Shown: positions 1 to 6,399 of the stretch, piece after piece | Position numbering within the stretch: position 1 is the first letter of the stretch | Layout: every line of letters starts with the position of its first letter | NCBI GenBank assembly: GCA_947641735.1 | Contig: CANRQR010000006.1 | Location: 1-55,311, forward strand | DNA: 55,311 nt | Origin: an uncultured Lactobacillus sp. | GTDB taxonomy: Bacteria > Bacillota > Bacilli > Lactobacillales > Lactobacillaceae | Direction of reading: 5' to 3' | Translations under genes and position numbers: made by a program | Notes under the pieces: generated by a model | What the model was told of the DNA's origin: nothing | The model's input: only the letters and a program-made list of their open reading frames with translations | Database searches by the model: none

Positions 1-934
1 TATGCTTCATTGCAAAGAATGTAAAACGCATAAAGATAAAATCACGGAACCAGAAGGATAGAGTCATGTGCCATCTATTCCAGAAATCTTTAATATTTTG
101 AGAAATAAATGGTTTATTAAAGTTCATAGGAGTTCTAATTCCCATAAAATATGACGTACCTACCGCAAACAAGGAGTATCCTGCAAAGTCAAAGAATAAA
201 TACATACTGTAGCAGTACATATAACCAAGCAGAGCCCAAGATAAGCGTAATCCCCCATTAGCTTGCCCATAAAAAATTGCATCTTTAGCTAATTGAGGAA
301 GCCATAAGGTACCAAATACATATCCAATAATAAATTTATATAAGAATCCTTGAAAAATATATCTTGTACCAAACTTTAAATTTTCAATATACTTATCTCT
401 TTCAGGGGCTTTATCGTAATCTTCTTTAAATCTTCGATAGCGGTCAATAGGACCTGATGAAATAGTTGGGAAGAAAAGTAAAAACCTTGCATAAGTAATT
501 GGATCAACTTTCTTAATTGTTTTATCACGAAGTTCCATAATAACTTGTACTGTTTTGAAAGTTAAATATGAAATTCCGAAAAATCCAATCAAATCAGCAG
601 TTTTATTTGGTACTAATGGTGCAATCTTTACTGCCGCTAGTGGCAAAATTGCTAGGATAACTGCTAAACAAAAGACAGAGGTTTTATTCCTTCCAGAATT
701 AACATATTTTTGATAAGCAAAAGTAACTATAAATTGGAAAATGATGTATCCAATTAATTGAACTCCCTGTAGCCAGTCTTTACCATTAAACATTAAAAAC
801 AAGAATAGTAAGGAAACGAAAGCTTCGTATGTTTTAAAGCGCCGTCCATGATATAAACCAATAATTAATGGCAAAAGCGCAATAAAAAGAATAACAAAGT
901 AACGCGGATTACTATAGGGTTGAATATTGATCAC
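1..934 (-). CDS. dltB: D-alanyl transfer protein DltB, MBOAT family (3' end cut by window)
   Basis: This is a multi-pass membrane O-acyltransferase that, in known dlt systems, passes D-alanine from the carrier protein toward teichoic acids. The GTG start at 932-934 overlaps the TGA stop of dltA (GTGA), and a GGAGGT site lies inside the dltA 3' end. About 311 residues are visible before the window edge, out of roughly 400 usual for the family. Translation gives many hydrophobic segments and, near the edge, the MBOAT signature FWNRWHMTL with the conserved histidine. The final MBOAT histidine region, and any dltC and dltD, lie outside. The overlapping start implies translational coupling to dltA. 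Confidence 0.93.
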   Translation of the reverse strand, partial: MINIQPYSNPRYFVILFIALLPLIIGLYHGRRFKTYEAFVSLLFLFLMFNGKDWLQGVQLIGYIIFQFIVTFAYQKYVNSGRNKTSVFCLAVILAILPLAAVKIAPLVPNKTADLIGFFGISYLTFKTVQVIMELRDKTIKKVDPITYARFLLFFPTISSGPIDRYRRFKEDYDKAPERDKYIENLKFGTRYIFQGFLYKFIIGYVFGTLWLPQLAKDAIFYGQANGGLRLSWALLGYMYCYSMYLFFDFAGYSLFAVGTSYFMGIRTPMNFNKPFISQNIKDFWNRWHMTLSFWFRDFIFMRFTFFAMKH

Positions 935-2439
935 GCGTTATTTACCTCCTTAATTACTTGTTTAATATCTACTTTACCGTTTTGAGAGATTGGCATTTCA
1001 TCACGGTAGATAAAGCGTTGAGGAAGCATATATGGCATAATATCTTGACTTAATGATTCGCGTAATTTCTTAGTTAGTTCAGCATCAGTATACTTCTCAC
1101 GTACACCGTCTGCTAATTCTACTACAGCAACTAGTTGTTGAACTTTATGATCCTTATTGTATTTTGGAGCAACAACGCCATAACGCACTAATGGATTCTT
1201 AGCAAGATAGAAGTTAATTTCTTCAAGTTCAATTCGATAACCATTAAACTTAACCTGAAAATCAATTCTTCCACGGTAGAAAAGCATGTCGCCATCTAAA
1301 AATCCTAAGTCACCAGTACGATAACTTCCATGTTCACTTTCTTTAAAGAAAGCAGCCTCAGTCTTTTCTGGATTATTTAAGTATCCCTTAGAGACACTTG
1401 GACCTTCAATAACAACTTCGCCTTGGTTATCTTCTTCACCCTTGGAAGTATCAATTGAAATCTTTGTGTCATCTTTAGAAACACCAATTGGCAATCGATC
1501 ATACTTATTTAAAATTTCATCAGTAATTTCTACCTGAGTAACAGCAACAGTTGTTTCAGTAGGGCCATAGGTATTAAAGATATGGCTATCTGGGAATTTC
1601 ATCTTAAGCATTTTAGCTGTCTTATGACTTAATTCTTCACCACAGAATAAGAAGTGAGTTAATTCAGGATGATGCTTAGCATCAAAAGTAGGATCTAAGA
1701 AACTCATTTCTACAAATGATGGAGTTGAAACCCAAACATTGAATTTTAATTGAGGTAAAGTTTTGAAAAGCTGCCCGATATTTTCAGTTACATCATGAGG
1801 TAAAACTACTAACTTACCACCGGCAGTTAAAGCAGGATATAAACTCATTACAGATAAGTCAAAAGAATATGGTGCTTGAGCTAAGAAGCTAGGATGTTCT
1901 GGAAGTGAAAAGTCATTTAACTCCCAATTTACAAAACTAAGCAGATTATCATGACTAATTTGTACACCCTTAGGCTTACCTGTTGTCCCTGAGGTAAAGA
2001 TAATGTAAAAATTGTCATCCCCACTTACAAACTTACTTTGATCAATTTCTGGATGATTATCAGAAACTTCTTCAGGAGTTAAAACTTTGATATTATCCAT
2101 TTCAATAGGAAGTTTATCAATTGCAATTACCAAAGGAGCTTCAGAAACTTCTTGAATCATCAATAAACGTTCGCTATTAGAATAACTAGCAATCGGAATG
2201 TAAGCATGTCCTGCTTTAACAGCACCAATAAAACTAGCAATCATTTCAAAGTTTTGACCACCCCAAATCATTACTGGAGCTTTTTCAGGAAGATCTAGTT
2301 CGTTGATCTTAGCTGCATATGCATCTGATCTAGCCTTTAGATCTCCATAAGTATTAGTTTCGCCAAGATAATCATAAGCGATCCGTTGTGGATCTTCAGT
2401 AGCAATTTGATCGATTGTCTTGATTACATCTTTAATCAT
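931..2439 (-). CDS. dltA: D-alanine--D-alanyl carrier protein ligase DltA
   Basis: This cytoplasmic adenylate-forming enzyme activates D-alanine with ATP and loads it on the carrier protein DltC for teichoic acid alanylation. It has 502 residues, the usual DltA length. The AMP-binding loop SGTTGKPKG is at residues 150-158 and YGPTE at 291-295. A cysteine in FCGEE (about residue 266) matches the one used for D-Ala selection in DltA proteins. The C-terminal adenylation lysine sits in NGK (about 489). AAAGGG precedes the ATG. It follows dltX by 20 bases and overlaps dltB, so the three genes form one minus-strand operon. Alanylation lowers negative wall charge and usually gives resistance to cationic peptides. 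Confidence 0.97.
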   Translation of the reverse strand: MIKDVIKTIDQIATEDPQRIAYDYLGETNTYGDLKARSDAYAAKINELDLPEKAPVMIWGGQNFEMIASFIGAVKAGHAYIPIASYSNSERLLMIQEVSEAPLVIAIDKLPIEMDNIKVLTPEEVSDNHPEIDQSKFVSGDDNFYIIFTSGTTGKPKGVQISHDNLLSFVNWELNDFSLPEHPSFLAQAPYSFDLSVMSLYPALTAGGKLVVLPHDVTENIGQLFKTLPQLKFNVWVSTPSFVEMSFLDPTFDAKHHPELTHFLFCGEELSHKTAKMLKMKFPDSHIFNTYGPTETTVAVTQVEITDEILNKYDRLPIGVSKDDTKISIDTSKGEEDNQGEVVIEGPSVSKGYLNNPEKTEAAFFKESEHGSYRTGDLGFLDGDMLFYRGRIDFQVKFNGYRIELEEINFYLAKNPLVRYGVVAPKYNKDHKVQQLVAVVELADGVREKYTDAELTKKLRESLSQDIMPYMLPQRFIYRDEMPISQNGKVDIKQVIKEVNNA

Positions 2440-2459
2440 TTAATGCGACCCTTTCAGTT

Positions 2460-2618
2460 TTAGAAATCTTTATAAATAAATTTTGCAGCTCCAATGCCAC
2501 TATATGAATACAAGTAAACTAGCACTACAAGCACTGCAAAGTAAAAGAGAGTTTTAGCAATAAACAAGCCTACCTCTTTTTTCTTTGTATTGCTTTGTTT
2601 ATCTTTATCTTCTGCCAT
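2460..2618 (-). CDS. dltX: DltX, small teichoic acid D-alanylation membrane peptide
   Basis: A 52-residue ORF directly upstream of dltA, with AGGTGT five bases or so ahead of its ATG. The N-terminal third is very charged (MAEDKDKQSN, then a KKKE cluster), followed by one hydrophobic helix around residues 17-40 and the C-terminal ending YKDF. Size, topology, the aromatic/basic C-terminus and position before dltA match the DltX family, whose C-terminal motif is needed for transfer of D-alanine across the membrane. The gene is too short for standard ORF cut-offs and is easy to miss. Confidence 0.9.
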   Translation of the reverse strand: MAEDKDKQSNTKKKEVGLFIAKTLFYFAVLVVLVYLYSYSGIGAAKFIYKDF

Positions 2619-2716
2619 GCTTACACCTCGTAATCTTTTTTCTAAATTTTACAACAATGTTATAAAATAGGTTATGATTTTTACTATTTCTTAGAAAAAT
2701 AGCATGAACTGAAGTA

Positions 2717-2722
2717 ATTATA
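2717..2722 (-). promoter_or_regulatory. possible -10 box of the dlt operon
   Basis: A perfect TATAAT (minus strand) lies about 100 bases upstream of dltX, following a T-rich stretch. I see no good -35 at 17 bases, so this is only a candidate. It would leave a leader of about 90 bases ahead of dltX. Confidence 0.3.
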
Positions 2723-2752
2723 CCAAAAATAGCCGTAGTTATGGATAGTTCA

Positions 2753-3043
2753 CTAATGTTGGTTACGTTTTCTTTCGATAAAATAACCTATCCCTAAGAA
2801 AATTGTCGGTAGAATTGAAACAAATACCAACACTATTAAAATAACTCGTAAAAGCCAATCAGTATTTGTCCACCTTTTATCATTAGCAGTAGCAAGAGCA
2901 TATGCTGAAAATAAGATAATTGTAATTAAATTTATTAAGAACATAATATTGTGTGTATATTGATACAAGACCAACACACTACTACCGGATATCAAACCAC
3001 TCCAACCTGCTAATCGTACCCAAAAAGATATTTTCTTAATCAT
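2753..3043 (-). CDS. small membrane protein of unknown function
   Basis: 96 residues with three or so hydrophobic helices (about 9-28, 32-52, 65-90) and a short basic tail (ERKRNQH). A GGGGG site precedes the ATG. It starts two bases after the stop of the larger gene upstream, so the two are very likely cotranscribed. I do not recognise the family. Its position between that gene and the dlt operon suggests an envelope role, but this is only context. Confidence 0.6.
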   Translation of the reverse strand: MIKKISFWVRLAGWSGLISGSSVLVLYQYTHNIMFLINLITIILFSAYALATANDKRWTNTDWLLRVILIVLVFVSILPTIFLGIGYFIERKRNQH

Positions 3044-3045
3044 TT

Positions 3046-4197
3046 TTAACCCCCTAATAAGGCATTTATATTCGCCGATAGAATTCGGTCAACAATCATT
3101 ATTTGATCACGCGCATATGCTTTTGATCCTGATTCAAATAACATCAGTAGCTGCCCATTTTGAACATAAATTTGTTCTAGATATGGCGGCATAATAACAA
3201 CTTTTTCCGCATTTCCTTCATCTAAGTTATTCAAAGCTGAAATTGGGAAAAAATACAACTTAGAATCTTTGCTTCCATAGGATTGACTTAAAATAATCCA
3301 ATTCTGATAAAATGCAATTCCTTGAATCTGTCGGTCCATTGAAGCACTTCCTGAACCTAAGGCCCAAGATACTTGGCCTGTTACTGCTTTGATTTGATCA
3401 CTAGTAATTGTTCCTTTAAAATTTCCCGAACGAGCAATAGGATAGCTAGCAATTTGCCCTTGTCCATCAGTATTAAAAAAGCCAACAAATAATTGATTAT
3501 CATAATAAGTTACACAAGATGCTCTTTCAATTGTTGGTAAAGAAATTACATTATCATATTTAATAGGTTGCTTTTTCTTATTATAACTATACTTTTCCAA
3601 TTTCTTTAACGAAAAAGACATTAGTGCCGATGAATCATCTTGACTACCCGTTACCCAAATATTTTTAGCAATTGGATCATAAGCAACCCCTCCTAAATGA
3701 GGTGCTCCCGGAACTTGAATAGTCTTTAAATATTTTCCCGTTTTTTTATCTAAACAATAAATGACCGAGCGATGATTATGAGTTGAATCGTAAGCCGAAA
3801 TTAATAAATATTTTCCCGCTACAGTTAGGCCTTGCGGAGTCATTGAATCTGCATCAGTAATCTTCTTTTTATTAAAATCATAACTTGGCGTTACAACTTG
3901 GCCTGGTATTACTACACTACTGCCAATTTTACTTGCACGTGGCGTTTCATAAGCTGCACTATAAACATCAGGATATTTTTCATTTAATTGGCGTTTGAAA
4001 TAAGCCAAATTATGATGACCAGGACTAATACTTGTTCCATCTTTTGCTTTTTCTACATCAGGTCTAGAAGTAAAAGTAGCTTTTGCCTGCTCCCGTTTTT
4101 GGTATTGTTGATAACCATAATATCCTCCGTATGCCGCTCCTGCAGCAATTCCGAGAATCAAAACCAACTTAAATAAAATCTTTAAAAATTTCTTCAT
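3046..4197 (-). CDS. membrane-anchored extracellular beta-propeller-like protein, unknown function
   Basis: 383 residues. A basic N-terminus and one hydrophobic segment (about 6-28) form an uncleaved anchor or signal, with no lipobox. The rest is hydrophilic with repeated short patterns such as GLTVAGKYLLISAYD, GGVAYDPIAKNIWVTG and GIAFYQNWIILSQ, which look like blades of a YncE-like or NHL-like propeller (inference from pattern, not a database match). The start has AGGG seven bases ahead. A TATAAT box lies about 40 bases upstream at 4237-4242. No enzyme motif is visible. Confidence 0.6.
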   Translation of the reverse strand: MKKFLKILFKLVLILGIAAGAAYGGYYGYQQYQKREQAKATFTSRPDVEKAKDGTSISPGHHNLAYFKRQLNEKYPDVYSAAYETPRASKIGSSVVIPGQVVTPSYDFNKKKITDADSMTPQGLTVAGKYLLISAYDSTHNHRSVIYCLDKKTGKYLKTIQVPGAPHLGGVAYDPIAKNIWVTGSQDDSSALMSFSLKKLEKYSYNKKKQPIKYDNVISLPTIERASCVTYYDNQLFVGFFNTDGQGQIASYPIARSGNFKGTITSDQIKAVTGQVSWALGSGSASMDRQIQGIAFYQNWIILSQSYGSKDSKLYFFPISALNNLDEGNAEKVVIMPPYLEQIYVQNGQLLMLFESGSKAYARDQIMIVDRILSANINALLGG

Positions 4198-4337
4198 TAG
4201 CTTTCCCTACCTAATAAATAATTTTCTCAATTCGATATTATACCTGAATCCTTTCCTTGCTACCGAAAATAAAAAATGAGCATCTCTCTTATATTTCTTT
4301 TGGTTTTGTACTATAATATATAAATTGTAGTAGTGGA

Positions 4338-4388
4338 TTACTTATGATCCATTGCTATTAGCATTAACATCCAACTTTTTATTTTCAT
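4338..4388 (-). CDS. tiny hydrophobic ORF antisense to sRNA copy 1 (16 residues, doubtful)
   Basis: On the minus strand the 61-bp core reads GGAGG, seven bases, then ATG, followed by MKIKSWMLMLIAMDHK and a TAA. The ribosome binding site is excellent and is shared by copy 2, where the same N-terminus opens into 29 residues. A basic start followed by a hydrophobic run is the general layout of type I toxins or small membrane peptides. At 16 residues it may be truncated or not translated. Confidence 0.3.
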   Translation of the reverse strand: MKIKSWMLMLIAMDHK

Positions 4389-4414
4389 TCTTACTCCTCC
4401 AAGTAGATTGAATA
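4354..4414 (+). repeat. 61-bp invariant core, copy 1
   Basis: Identical base for base to 6187-6247 and in the same orientation, 1,833 bp apart, flanking the bacteriocin genes. It starts GCTATTAGCATT and ends AGTAGATTGAATA. Flanking sequence diverges sharply on both sides. Confidence 0.95.
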
Positions 4415-4455
4415 ATAACAAGATCAGCTTAACGCTGATTATCTATCTTTGAAAG

Positions 4456-4487
4456 AACCTATGCACTTCCCAGCATAGGTTTTTTCT
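4456..4487 (+). terminator. terminator of sRNA copy 1
   Basis: AACCTATGC/GCATAGGTT, a 9-bp stem with loop ACTTCCCA, followed by a T run on the plus strand. Confidence 0.8.
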
Positions 4488-4501
4488 TTTGCAATAAAAA
4501 C

Positions 4502-4538
4502 AAAAAAAAGGTTCCTTTCACATTTGGATACCTCTTTT
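4502..4538 (-). terminator. terminator of the bacteriocin operon
   Basis: On the minus strand AAAGAGGT pairs with ACCTTTTTT around an inner TCC/GGA, followed by a long T run, about 15 bases past the last immunity-like gene. Confidence 0.6.
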
Positions 4539-4552
4539 AATTGTCTGTTCAT

Positions 4553-4864
4553 TTATCCCCAATGGATAAAGTCTAATGCATTTTTATCTTGAGTATATCT
4601 AGCATAAACTGAATTTCTTAATTGATTCCAGATCTTGCTTTGAAAATCATTTAACTTAAATTCATTTAATGCCATCGAATTTTCAACTAGACTAACAACA
4701 TTAAATAGTTCGGAAGTCAAAGCAACTGCATGATATTTTCCTGTTTTTAAATTAGTAATTGTTTTGTTTATTTGCTCAATAACTTGAATTTTCTCAGGTG
4801 ACTTATTATCAGCTAAACTTAGTTTAAATGCTTCAAGTAAGCTGATATATTCTTGGATACTCAT
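4553..4864 (-). CDS. bacteriocin immunity-like helical protein
   Basis: 103 residues, no signal peptide, all-helical composition with the layout of the enterocin A immunity family: an N-terminal helix rich in LL, a central LKTGKYHAVAL segment, and a C-terminal LNDFQSKIWNQLRN segment, where family members typically have an LS..Q..IW..L pattern. Proteins of this family sit at the cytoplasmic face and protect against pediocin-like bacteriocins by binding the Man-PTS receptor complex. It lies four bases from the upstream immunity-like gene and is the last gene of the bacteriocin operon. Family assignment rests on pattern and context. Confidence 0.65.
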   Translation of the reverse strand: MSIQEYISLLEAFKLSLADNKSPEKIQVIEQINKTITNLKTGKYHAVALTSELFNVVSLVENSMALNEFKLNDFQSKIWNQLRNSVYARYTQDKNALDFIHWG

Positions 4865-4868
4865 TTAA

Positions 4869-5213
4869 TTACCAAACACCAAATTGATTAATTAATTTAA
4901 ATATTATTTCGTTTTTTTGCAAATTTTTATCCGTTGGATGCAAAAATAAATTCCATGCTTCAGATTGTTTTTTAGAAAAACGCAATCCTCTAAAAGCAAG
5001 AGCATCATTGATATAACTCATCGTTTTTCCGACTCGAATAGATAAAGTTATTCCCTCATACTTTTTATTTTGTAAATCAAATAATGTTTCATCAATGACT
5101 TGATATAGTTCAGTAAAATTAGTGAATGTATTCAAATCACCATATGGTTCATGTTTTAGTTGATATTCTAAGTTTTTAAGTAATACAATTGCTTGTTTAA
5201 CTTCTGATTCCAT
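4869..5213 (-). CDS. bacteriocin immunity-like protein next to the bacteriocin
   Basis: 114 residues from the ATG at 5211-5213, which follows the bacteriocin stop codon by a single base. A longer upstream reading overlaps the bacteriocin and lacks a ribosome site, so I chose this start. It is helical and hydrophilic, with LKNLEYQLKHEP near the N-terminus and RFSKKQSEAWNLFLHP near the C-terminus, echoing the immunity-like proteins at 4553-4864 and 5789-6073. Immediate position after the bacteriocin makes it the most likely cognate immunity protein. Function is inferred from family pattern and placement. Confidence 0.7.
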   Translation of the reverse strand: MESEVKQAIVLLKNLEYQLKHEPYGDLNTFTNFTELYQVIDETLFDLQNKKYEGITLSIRVGKTMSYINDALAFRGLRFSKKQSEAWNLFLHPTDKNLQKNEIIFKLINQFGVW

Positions 5214-5214
5214 A

Positions 5215-5502
5215 CTATCTTGGCCATCCTCTACCACCACTAATAAATCCCGTAGCAACACTATTAGCCATATTATTAATAGTGCTACTTACTACACCGC
5301 CCCAGTTAACTCTACATTTACCATTTTTTAGTGTAGCTGGTCCATACGAGTAGCCCTTTCTGCATTCCACATTAGATCCCCACGGCATAGGATCATACCA
5401 GCCAGGAGTAGCAGCAGAAGCCGTATTACTACTAAAGTATAAGGCAGCTCCTGTCATAACAGGAATAAATGCTGTTGCTAAGAATAATTTACCCTTTTTC
5501 AT
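5215..5502 (-). CDS. Sec-exported pediocin-like (class IIa-like) bacteriocin precursor
   Basis: 95 residues from an ATG preceded by TTGGAGG at eight bases. A Sec signal peptide covers residues 1-30 (MKKGK start, hydrophobic core, NTASA|A cleavage site) rather than a double-glycine leader. The predicted mature peptide is 65 residues. WGSNVEC (41-47) stands where class IIa peptides have YGNGVxC, and CRVNWGG (63-69) matches their CxVNWG element. The two cysteines are separated by 15 residues instead of the usual four, a wide loop like that of acidocin A. The C-terminal ATGFISGGRGW is glycine-rich, as in class IIa tails. No dedicated transporter or processing gene is nearby, which fits Sec export. 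Confidence 0.8.
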   Translation of the reverse strand: MKKGKLFLATAFIPVMTGAALYFSSNTASAATPGWYDPMPWGSNVECRKGYSYGPATLKNGKCRVNWGGVVSSTINNMANSVATGFISGGRGWPR

Positions 5503-5566
5503 GATGTTTACCTCCAAGTTTAGAAAAAAATTTTTATTTTTTTGGAAAGCGCCTTCATCTAATTAA

Positions 5567-5594
5567 ATTTTATCATACCAATTATAAATTTCAA
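5567..5594 (-). promoter_or_regulatory. bacteriocin operon promoter
   Basis: On the minus strand TTGAAA, 16 bases, then TAAAAT, with an extended TGA directly ahead of the -10. It sits about 65 bases upstream of the bacteriocin ATG. Confidence 0.6.
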
Positions 5595-5788
5595 TTATTT
5601 TTCCAAATATATCTTAGTATTCATACAGCTAATGCATAAGAAGTTTACGTGTTAAGATCACATTTTAATGTTAGTGGTATACCAATTTTATATTTTTCAA
5701 AAAAATTGTATAAAGTATGCTTCCATAATACGATTATCTTACAGAAAATCATTTCTAAATTTATCGAAAGATCCAGAAGGTGAAAAAG

Positions 5789-6073
5789 ATGGTTTCTAAA
5801 GATGAAATTATTACAATAATGTCTGAGTTAGTTAACTCACTTAATAATACAAATCCTCATTCAGAATTTACTAACTTCCTTACAGATAGTCTAAACACAA
5901 TTAAATCTAGCAATGGGGTTGCTTTCACAGGTCAACTGCAATATTTTTTTAATCACGCCCCTGTTGTAAAGTTTTCCGATAATATCACATTTACTTCGCA
6001 AGAAGAAAAACTATGGAATAAACTCCTCTCTCTAAACGAGCTAGAAAATAATCTTTGGGGTGCAAGTTTATAA
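5789..6073 (+). CDS. third immunity-like protein, divergent from the bacteriocin
   Basis: 94 residues from the ATG at 5789, which has AGAAGG eight bases ahead; a GTG nine bases earlier overlaps that site and is rejected. The protein is helical, with an N-terminal MSELVNSLNN, a central SSNGVAFTGQLQYFFN and a C-terminal FTSQEEKLWNKLLSL that resembles the SQ..LW..L element of immunity proteins. It is transcribed away from the bacteriocin operon. It may be an orphan immunity gene giving resistance to a competitor's bacteriocin, as is common in lactic acid bacteria. Assignment is by pattern only. Confidence 0.55.
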   Translation: MVSKDEIITIMSELVNSLNNTNPHSEFTNFLTDSLNTIKSSNGVAFTGQLQYFFNHAPVVKFSDNITFTSQEEKLWNKLLSLNELENNLWGASL

Positions 6074-6127
6074 TTCATTTCCAACTTCTTAATCAAATTT
6101 AACTTTTTTAATAAAAAACGTCACAAT

Positions 6128-6156
6128 TTGTTCACATTTTCATTCTAATATATAAA
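6128..6156 (+). promoter_or_regulatory. promoter of sRNA copy 2
   Basis: TTGTTC, 17 bases, TATAAA. The -10 lies 36 bases ahead of the core, the same distance as the equivalent TATAAA in copy 1 (35 bases). Confidence 0.5.
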
Positions 6157-6221
6157 CCATAGCAACGGGGAAGACAAAACCCCATCGCTATTAGCATTAA
6201 CATCCAACTTTTTATTTTCAT
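6132..6221 (-). CDS. tiny hydrophobic ORF antisense to sRNA copy 2 (29 residues, possible small membrane peptide)
   Basis: The same GGAGG-7-ATG start as copy 1 opens a 29-residue frame: MKIKSWMLMLIAMGFCLP, then a polar tail with R, Y and K, ending in TGA. Basic N-terminus, hydrophobic middle and basic tail suit a small membrane peptide. It lies wholly antisense to sRNA copy 2, so it resembles a type I toxin with a cis-encoded antitoxin RNA. No clear minus-strand promoter was found, so this remains a hypothesis. Confidence 0.35.
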   Translation of the reverse strand: MKIKSWMLMLIAMGFCLPRCYGLYIRMKM

Positions 6222-6247
6222 TCTTACTCCTCCAAGTAGATTGAATA
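6187..6247 (+). repeat. 61-bp invariant core, copy 2
   Basis: Identical to 4354-4414, same orientation. Confidence 0.95.
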
Positions 6248-6288
6248 CATTTATCAGTCTTTGACTGATCCTATACTTATATATTTTG

Positions 6289-6320
6289 AAATCCGCGTCT
6301 TTCCCAGCGCGGATTTTTTT
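6289..6320 (+). terminator. terminator of sRNA copy 2
   Basis: AAATCCGCG/CGCGGATTT stem with a pyrimidine-rich loop, followed by a T run. Confidence 0.85.
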
Positions 6321-6399
6321 GTGGGCTTATTTTCGAGACTTTCATATAATGATAATAGAATACAAAGTAATAAATTCAATTAACTTAGGAAGGATTATT

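Larger units (their letters stand above)
4331..4487 (+). ncRNA. structured small RNA candidate, copy 1 (left of bacteriocin island)
   Basis: A TATAAA-like -10 (about 4319-4324) is followed by a 5' hairpin (about 4329-4356, TAGTAGTGGAT pairing with ATCCATTGCTA), a 61-nt core (4354-4414), a second hairpin (ATCAGC/GCTGAT, 4423-4439) and a terminator with a pyrimidine-rich loop (4456-4487). Copy 2 at 6163-6320 has the same order of parts. The core is identical, but the arms of all three hairpins differ in sequence while staying paired, which is the mark of conserved RNA structure. The core contains CTCCTCC, complementary to Shine-Dalgarno sequences. The transcript ends are inferred from promoter and terminator positions. 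Confidence 0.6.
6163..6320 (+). ncRNA. structured small RNA candidate, copy 2 (right of bacteriocin island)
   Basis: It has the same architecture as copy 1: a 5' hairpin (ATAGC/GCTAT and GGGG/CCCC, about 6158-6191), the identical 61-nt core (6187-6247), a middle hairpin (ATCAGTC/GACTGAT, 6253-6269) and a terminator whose loop TCTTTCCCAG echoes ACTTCCCA of copy 1. Stems differ between copies but both arms change together. Predicted length is about 158 nt against 157 for copy 1. I do not recognise it as a known family, though I cannot exclude one. Confidence 0.6.

Noticed and set aside
3988-4176. Plus-strand ORF opposite the propeller-like gene
   Set aside because: No ribosome site, cysteine- and serine-rich shadow of a convincing minus-strand gene.
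5214-5261. Longer start for the immunity-like gene overlapping the bacteriocin
   Set aside because: The ATG directly after the bacteriocin stop is well placed; the extension is the bacteriocin 3' end in another frame.
5215-5502. Double-glycine-leader bacteriocin or quorum pheromone
   Set aside because: The leader is a Sec signal with an ASA|A cleavage site, and no ABC peptidase-transporter or histidine kinase is nearby.
4354-6247. Insertion sequence or composite transposon defined by the 61-bp repeats
   Set aside because: No transposase, no terminal inverted repeats and no target duplications; the repeats are direct and part of larger structured units.
6286-6399. Upstream extension of the CBS protein
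   Set aside because: It runs through the sRNA terminator hairpin and lacks a ribosome site; the ATG at 6400 has AGGAAGG.
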